Positions 14,561 through 18,742 of a stretch of 18,742 bases of DNA are shown here, one piece after another. The DNA is taken from NCBI GenBank assembly GCA_050743365.1, contig JBOGFI010000163.1:1-18742 (forward strand). The letters are read 5' to 3'. The notes beneath the pieces are model-generated. The model did no database searches. It had not been told where the DNA came from and saw nothing but the letters and a program-made list of their open reading frames with translations. This DNA comes from JBOGFI01 sp050743365 (GTDB lineage Bacteria; Actinomycetota; Acidimicrobiia; IMCC26256; JACDBD01). Numbering within the stretch: position 1 is the stretch's first letter; each line of letters starts with the position of its first letter. The position numbers and the translations under genes are program-made.

Positions 14561-15396
14561 TGCGGCTCCGCTTCCTGCTGGCGCGGCGCGTCCCTCCCGT
14601 ACCGAGCCCGGTCCTGGTCGACGTCACCCAGCGGCTCGTCGCACGAGGCTTCGACGTGACCGGCACGATCCCCGAAGAGGCCCTGGTGCGTGCCGACACC
14701 CTCGAGCCCGACGCCGACCTCTACCTACTCAAGTCGCACACCGAGTTGGCCCTGAGCCTCGCCGGTGTGCTCCACGAACGGGGCGCCCGCCTCCTGAACC
14801 CCTACGAGAGCTGCGTCCTCGCCCAGGACAAGGTCACCGCCTGCCGGGCCCTGCGAGCCGCGGGCGTGCCCGTGCCCCGGACCTTCGTCGCCGCGGATGC
14901 CGCCCGGGCTGTGTGCCTGCTCGGCGACGGACCCCTGGTGGTCAAGCCGCACCGGGGCCACCGCGGCGCCGGGGTGGTGGTCATCCGCGACGAGCGCGAC
15001 CTGCGTGGACTTGTCGGCGCCACCGGCCCGCTGGTGGTTCAGGACCAGGTACCTGGCCCCGGCGAAGACCTGAAGGTCTACACCGTCGGCGAGCGGGTGT
15101 TCGCCGTGCGCAAACCCTTCTCCCCAAACAGCTTCACGAAGTTCGGACGGCCCTGCCCCGTCACCCCTGAGGTACGCGATCTCGCCCTGCGGAGCGGAAA
15201 TGCTCTCGGGCTCGGTCTCTTCGGTCTCGACGTCATCGAGAGCCGGACGGGGCCCGTGGTCGTCGACGTCAATTACTTCCCGGGATACAAAGGGGTCCCC
15301 GAGGTAGCGCCGCTCATCTCGGACTACATCGAGGCCTACGCGCTCGGCCGCCACTCCCTCGCGCTGGCAGCGACACCGCACCCGGTGGACCCATGA
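14560..15396 (+). CDS. ATP-grasp enzyme 3 (ITPK-like)
   Basis: 278 residues from ATG 14560, whose A is the last base of the previous stop (TGATG). The frame is open further upstream, inside the dehydrogenase gene, but similarity to enzyme 2 begins at this ATG (M-R-L-R-F-L-L-A). Landmarks: D-L-Y-L-L-K-S-H-T-E-L-A-L-S-L-A-G-V-L, N-P-Y (80-82), D-K (90-91), A-G-V-P-V-P-R-T, Lys129 in L-V-V-K-P, loop R-G-H-R-G-A-G-V, L-V-V-Q-D-Q-V, D-L-K-V-Y-T-V-G-E-R-V-F-A-V-R-K, Asp224 in L-F-G-L-D-V-I, and the end V-D236-V-N238-Y-F-P-G-Y-K-G-V-P. This end closely matches the I-D-I-N-x-F-P-G-Y signature of inositol polyphosphate kinases of the ITPK type, as I remember it. A kinase acting on a polyol or polyol phosphate is plausible; a RimK-like ligase is the alternative. 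Confidence 0.87.
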   Translation: MRLRFLLARRVPPVPSPVLVDVTQRLVARGFDVTGTIPEEALVRADTLEPDADLYLLKSHTELALSLAGVLHERGARLLNPYESCVLAQDKVTACRALRAAGVPVPRTFVAADAARAVCLLGDGPLVVKPHRGHRGAGVVVIRDERDLRGLVGATGPLVVQDQVPGPGEDLKVYTVGERVFAVRKPFSPNSFTKFGRPCPVTPEVRDLALRSGNALGLGLFGLDVIESRTGPVVVDVNYFPGYKGVPEVAPLISDYIEAYALGRHSLALAATPHPVDP

Positions 15397-16679
15397 GCAG
15401 GGCCCGCTACCTCCCCCGGCGGGCCCTGTGGCCCATCGTCGCCGAGGGCTTTCTGTCACGCCTCAGCTTCGGGATCATCAGCTTCGCGCTCCCCCTCTTC
15501 GCCCACCGGCTGGGCATGAGCCTCGGCGAAATCGGGCTGCTCCTGTCGCTCAACCTCGCGGTCGCCATCGCGCTCAAGATCCCGTTCGGATGGCTGGCCG
15601 ACCGCATCGGCCTCAAGTCGGCGTTCACCGCCGCCATCGCCCTCCGCAGCATCGTGTCCCTGCTGCTCGTGGTCGCCTCGGCGCCGTGGCAGCTCTACGC
15701 CATCCGGACGCTGCACGGGGTCTCGATCGCGCTGCGCGACCCGCCGACCAACGCCCTCATCGCCGAGATCGGCGGCAAGAAGACGGTGGCCTCGTCGTTC
15801 GCGTGGTACCAGACCGCCAAGACCCTGGCGGGCTCCCTCGGCCGCGGTGCCACCGGCGTGCTCCTCACCGTCAGCGGGTCACGCTTCAGCCTCGTGTTCG
15901 GCATCGCGTTCGCGCTCTCGGCGCTCCCACTCCTCGCTGCCACTCGAGTGCACGAGCCAGCGCCACCAGCTATGCGCGGGCCCGCGCCGCCCGCGCCTGA
16001 CCAGGAGCCAGAACCCCCGGCGCCGCGGCAACGCCTGTTCCGGTACGCGAGCCTCGGGTTCCTGGTCACCGGAACCGCGTACCTGGTCGCCAGCCTGTTT
16101 CCGATCCTGGCGGTCGAGTACGCCGAACTCAGCGAAGCCGCCGCCGGGTCCCTCTATATCCTCGCCGCGGTGCTGTCGCTGTCGGGTCCCCTCTGGGGCT
16201 GGCTGTCCGACCACGTCAGCCGACCGCTCGTACTGGCCATCCGCAGCGTCGGCAACGTCGGCTCCTCGCTCCTGTACCTCGTCGCCCCCGGCCTGATCGG
16301 GTTCGCCACCGGCAAGGCCCTCGACGACCTCGGCAAGGCCGCCTTCCGGCCCGCCTGGGGCGCGGTCATGGCCGACGTTGCGTCGGACGACCCCCACCAC
16401 CGCGCCCGCGCCATGGGCGCGCTCTCGGCGAGCGAGGACGCCGGCGAAGTAGCCGGGCCCATCGTCGGCGGGCTGTTATGGGCAACAGGGGGCGTCGCCG
16501 CGCTACTACTGGCACGGATCGCGCTGGCGGTCGCAACCGAGACCTACGCGGTGCTCCTCACCCGCTCAACCGACCGCCGGCCGATCAAGCAGAAGCGCCC
16601 GCACGCGCTCACGGGCCACCCGATGCACGACGATCACCACGAACAGCTTGACGCGAGCACCGGCGCACCAGGGCGCTAA
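15393..16679 (+). CDS. MFS transporter, probable exporter
   Basis: 428 residues from ATG 15393 (ATGA overlap with enzyme 3). Two bundles of hydrophobic helices are split by a cytosolic Pro-rich loop (about 188-213, with P-A-P-P-A-P-D-Q-E-P-E-P-P-A-P). The first cytosolic loop carries MFS motif A, G-W-L-A-D-R-I-G-L-K (66-75), and a related G-W-L-S-D-H-V-S-R occurs in the second half. R-D-P-P-T-N-A-L-I-A-E (115-125) resembles the segment seen in drug/metabolite exporters of the DHA-like group. The last ~30 residues are polar and histidine-rich (H-P-M-H-D-D-H-H-E-Q-L-D). As the last gene of the operon it most likely exports, or possibly imports, the compound handled by the four enzymes. The substrate cannot be read from sequence. 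Confidence 0.9.
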   Translation: MSRARYLPRRALWPIVAEGFLSRLSFGIISFALPLFAHRLGMSLGEIGLLLSLNLAVAIALKIPFGWLADRIGLKSAFTAAIALRSIVSLLLVVASAPWQLYAIRTLHGVSIALRDPPTNALIAEIGGKKTVASSFAWYQTAKTLAGSLGRGATGVLLTVSGSRFSLVFGIAFALSALPLLAATRVHEPAPPAMRGPAPPAPDQEPEPPAPRQRLFRYASLGFLVTGTAYLVASLFPILAVEYAELSEAAAGSLYILAAVLSLSGPLWGWLSDHVSRPLVLAIRSVGNVGSSLLYLVAPGLIGFATGKALDDLGKAAFRPAWGAVMADVASDDPHHRARAMGALSASEDAGEVAGPIVGGLLWATGGVAALLLARIALAVATETYAVLLTRSTDRRPIKQKRPHALTGHPMHDDHHEQLDASTGAPGR

Positions 16680-16783
16680 CGCGGCGACACACACTCCGAT
16701 GAGCTCGCTGCACACGCGCGCCCGAACTCGGTGGAACGTAAAACTGAACCGCCCCGAGGGTCTCCTGGAGGCTCGGCTGGTTG

Positions 16784-16825
16784 GCTCCTTCATGATCCCG
16801 TGTGGTTACCAAAAACCCACAACAG
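16784..16825. repeat. dispersed repeat, copy C
   Basis: It matches copy B (8095-8136) at 37 of 42 positions, with the same identical halves around a variable four-base centre (GTTA here). It lies 13 bp outside the left end of the IS3-family element, so it is not part of that element. Read on the minus strand it ends in GGGATCATGAAG, as copy B does. Confidence 0.7.
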
Positions 16826-16838
16826 CCCAACCGACACC

Positions 16839-16862
16839 GGGTCTGCCGCGGGTTGGGTTGAC
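16839..16862 (+). repeat. left terminal inverted repeat of the IS3-family element
   Basis: It pairs with 18079-18102 with a single mismatch (G here, T in the complement of the right end, in the run GGTTKGGTTGAC). The inner end overlaps a TTGACA (16858-16863) that could serve as a -35 box for the transposase promoter; no good -10 box is seen. Confidence 0.85.
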
Positions 16863-16903
16863 ATTTCTTGTGTGGGTCGCGTGCCCACGGAGAGGATGTC
16901 GCC

Positions 16904-17188
16904 ATGCCCAAGACGTTCCCGCCTGAGTTCACGCGCGATGTCGTCACGGTCGCTCGGCGTGGCGATCTGACGATCGCCGAGGTCGCGGCCGATTTCGACA
17001 TCTCACCGGAGTCGGTGCGTCGGTGGATGCGCCAAGCCGACATCGACGACGGGATCCGCGACGGCCTGACGACCGCAGAGCAGGCCGAGGTCGTGGTGTT
17101 GCGTCGCGACAAGCGTCGTCTCGAGATGGAGAACGAGATCCTGCGCCGCGCGGCTGCGTACTTCGCCAAGGATGCGCTCCCTAAATGA
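16904..17188 (+). CDS. IS3-family transposase OrfA (helix-turn-helix protein)
   Basis: 94 residues from ATG 16904, with AGAGG at a good distance upstream. Residues 3-45 form the transposase_8 type DNA-binding domain: F-P-P-E-F-T-R-D-V-V, L-T-I-A-E-V-A-A-D-F and S-P-E-S-V-R-R-W-M. A leucine-zipper-like segment follows (about 65-85, L-R-R-D-K-R-R-L-E-M-E-N-E-I-L-R-R-A-A-A-Y-F). It binds the terminal repeats and normally forms a fusion with OrfB by -1 frameshifting. Its stop codon overlaps the OrfB start as ATGA, and OrfB is in the -1 frame. Confidence 0.9.
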   Translation: MPKTFPPEFTRDVVTVARRGDLTIAEVAADFDISPESVRRWMRQADIDDGIRDGLTTAEQAEVVVLRRDKRRLEMENEILRRAAAYFAKDALPK

Positions 17189-18063
17189 TGTTCCCGTTGG
17201 TCCGTGACCTGGCCGCCGAGGGGTTCCCGGTGCGGTTGACCTGCGGGGTGCTCGGCTTCAGCGTCCAGGCGTTCTACAAGTGGCGGGCCCGCCCGGTCTC
17301 GGATCGGGACTGGGTGGATGCGCAGGTCACGAACGCGATCGTCGACGTCCATGCCGATGATCCGGAGTTCGGGTATCGGTTCATCGCTGATGAGCTCGAA
17401 CGAGCCGGGCACCGCACGAACGAACGGCGGGTGTGGCGGCTGTGTCGCCAGCAGCGGGTCTGGTCGACCACCACCAAGCAGGGCCGCAGGGGCTCGGGGA
17501 AGACACCTGGGCCCGCGGTGCACGACGACCTCGTCCGGCGTGTGTTCCGCGCGGATCGCGTCGACGAAGTGTGGTTGACCGACATCACCGAGCACCCGAC
17601 GTTCGAGGGCAAGGTCTACGTCTGTGCGATCAAGGACGTCTGCTCGAATCGGATCGTCGGCTACGCGATCGATGAACGGATGACCGCCCAGCTCGCCGTG
17701 CACGCCCTTCGGTCCGCGATCGCGCGCCGGCGACCCAACGGCACGGTCGTGGTCCACTCGGACCGCGGTGCGCAGTTCCGATCCCGGGCGTTCCGAGCCG
17801 TGCTCGCCGCCGCGGAACTGACCGGCTCGATGGGCCGGGTCGCCGCCGCCGGTGACAACGCCGCCATGGAATCGTTCTTCTCGCTGCTCCAGAGGAACGT
17901 CCTCGACCGGCGCCGTTGGAGAACCCGCGACGAGCTGCGCTACGCGATCATCGCCTGGATCGAGCACACCTACAACCGCCGTCGCCGTCAACGCGCGCTC
18001 GGCAAGCTCACCCCGATCGAATACGAACTCGCCTTCGCCAGCGAGGAGGCGCTGGCAGCATGA
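17185..18063 (+). CDS. IS3-family transposase OrfB (DDE integrase)
   Basis: 292 residues from ATG 17185. An HTH_21-type N-terminal region (about 46-95, with E-F-G-Y-R-F-I-A-D-E-L) precedes the rve integrase core. The catalytic triad is Asp133 (V-W-L-T-D-I-T), Asp193 (H-S-D-R-G-A-Q) and Glu229 (N-A-A-M-E-S-F-F), with 35 residues between the second Asp and the Glu as in the DD35E pattern. The usual C-terminal block Y-N-R-R-R-R-Q-R-A-L-G-K-L-T-P-I-E-Y is intact. Full length with all catalytic residues, so the element may be active. It cuts and joins the element ends, usually as an OrfAB fusion. Confidence 0.95.
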   Translation: MMFPLVRDLAAEGFPVRLTCGVLGFSVQAFYKWRARPVSDRDWVDAQVTNAIVDVHADDPEFGYRFIADELERAGHRTNERRVWRLCRQQRVWSTTTKQGRRGSGKTPGPAVHDDLVRRVFRADRVDEVWLTDITEHPTFEGKVYVCAIKDVCSNRIVGYAIDERMTAQLAVHALRSAIARRRPNGTVVVHSDRGAQFRSRAFRAVLAAAELTGSMGRVAAAGDNAAMESFFSLLQRNVLDRRRWRTRDELRYAIIAWIEHTYNRRRRQRALGKLTPIEYELAFASEEALAA

Positions 18064-18078
18064 TCAGTCACAACCACC

Positions 18079-18102
18079 GTCAACCAAACCCGCGGCAGAC
18101 CC
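18079..18102 (-). repeat. right terminal inverted repeat of the IS3-family element
   Basis: The reverse complement matches 16839-16862 at 23 of 24 bases. It starts 15 bp after the OrfB stop codon. Confidence 0.85.
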
Positions 18103-18742
18103 CAGTGGAATGGCTCGACCGCCGGCGCCGCGCGCCAAATCCCTTCGAGAACCTCCTCGGGCGCGTAACAGCTTGTCACCGCGTCGCAGTGGCGTCACTT
18201 GGTGTCGCGGACGGAGCGCGGACACCGAACGTGATCGGCATAGCAGGCGTGCACACACAGATCACGAAGGTGCACCTGGACTCGGACACGGTCGGCGCTG
18301 GTGGTTGGACGCTGTCCGCGTCGGCGCCCTTAGCAAGCGTTTCGGAGTGCCCGCAACTCGTGCACATTCGGAGATGAACCCAGCTGTCACCGAGGGCGAG
18401 ACATTCGGGGCGCCCTGTGCGGTCCGGCGTCACGTCCCGGGTCTCGCCTATGTGGGGGCAGGACGCGGCGCGGCTGAGCAGGGGCTGAAACGCGCATCTA
18501 CGGTTCTTCGCGCAGGCTCACGCTTGAGTTCCGCTGAGCGCTAGCCTGCGCGGTCGCGTGCACGAGTCATGGCTGGCCGTTGGCGCCACCACCGGCATCG
18601 CTGTGATCCGCATCCGCTGAGCGCCCTGTGGCAGCAGTCTGGAAATGCCTCAAGGCCCGGCTCGTCGTGTTCGGCATCGTGGGGCGACAGTCACCGGCAT
18701 TCTGTCGTTAAAGCCGTGAGGGAGAAGACCGCGCGCCTGCGC
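18103..18742. other. gap of 640 bp to the window end, no recognised gene
   Basis: No frame has a recognisable product or a convincing start. A GTG at 18716 opens a frame (V-R-E-K-T-A-R-L-R) that runs off the window behind no clear ribosome site; it is too short to judge. No tRNA-like structure or repeat array is visible. Confidence 0.45.

Larger units (their letters stand above)
16839..18102 (+). mobile_element. IS3-family insertion sequence, about 1264 bp, apparently complete
   Basis: Bounded by a 24-bp inverted repeat (23 of 24 matching) at 16839-16862 and 18079-18102, starting GGGTCTGCCGCGGGTT. It holds the two overlapping transposase frames orfA and orfB, and its size is normal for the family. 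Similarity of the ends stops exactly at the GGG, which fixes the borders. No 3-4 bp target duplication is visible (ACC on the left, CAG on the right). It sits downstream of the MFS gene in the same direction. Confidence 0.85.

Noticed and set aside
16754..16776. Hairpin after the MFS gene as terminator
   Set aside because: The pairing (CCGAG with CTCGG, CTCC with GGAG) is interrupted by mismatches and no T-run follows; too weak to call.
16609..17991. Long open frame (460 codons) antisense to the IS3 transposase
   Set aside because: It crosses the element border and copy C of the repeat and mirrors OrfA/OrfB; no family features.
1..18742. CRISPR array, tRNA or rRNA genes, riboswitches
   Set aside because: No regularly spaced 20-40 bp repeats, cloverleaf-like sequence or rRNA-like segment was seen on reading either strand; I could not run a covariance search.

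Overview
The window is GC-rich chromosomal DNA from a high-GC actinobacterium. GTG starts, 1-20 bp gene overlaps, strong third-position GC and proline/aspartate-rich secreted proteins all fit. An Acidimicrobiia-like lineage is possible, but that is inference. Both ends and several gaps are mobile-element or relic territory, so this is an accessory-type region.

Left part (1-6300): the 3' end of an IS110-type transposase; about 800 bp without a convincing gene; an FtsX-type ABC permease with no ATPase beside it; a 680 bp relic-like gap with a short dispersed repeat and a perfect hairpin; an overlapping TadE/TadG-like pseudopilin pair; and a frameshifted scrap of a c-di-GMP phosphodiesterase (EAL) domain. 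Middle (6700-8070, minus strand): a membrane-anchored EAL phosphodiesterase that keeps the recognisable catalytic residues but is split by an in-frame amber codon.

Right-centre (8200-11300): a small secreted Pro-rich/acidic-tail protein, a sensor histidine kinase and an OmpR-family response regulator in overlapping order, then a second small secreted Pro-rich/acidic-tail protein followed by a hairpin terminator. Next (11659-16679) come five overlapping genes: ATP-grasp enzyme 1, ATP-grasp enzyme 2, a mannitol-1-phosphate-dehydrogenase-like enzyme, ATP-grasp enzyme 3, and an MFS transporter. A complete IS3-family element (16839-18102) and 640 bp without a recognised gene close the window.

Most interesting: the five-gene cluster looks like an undescribed pathway that makes and exports a modified (possibly phosphorylated) polyol or similar small molecule. 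The ATP-grasp proteins carry a C-terminal signature (D-V-N-Y-F-P-G-Y and variants) closer to inositol-phosphate kinases of the ITPK type than to the usual RimK ligase form. The same phased motif, GATGAG followed exactly 11 bp later by a CTCA-type box, lies in front of the two-component operon, in front of the second acidic-tail protein, and in front of the ATP-grasp cluster. This suggests that the response regulator controls all three transcription units as one stimulus-response system.
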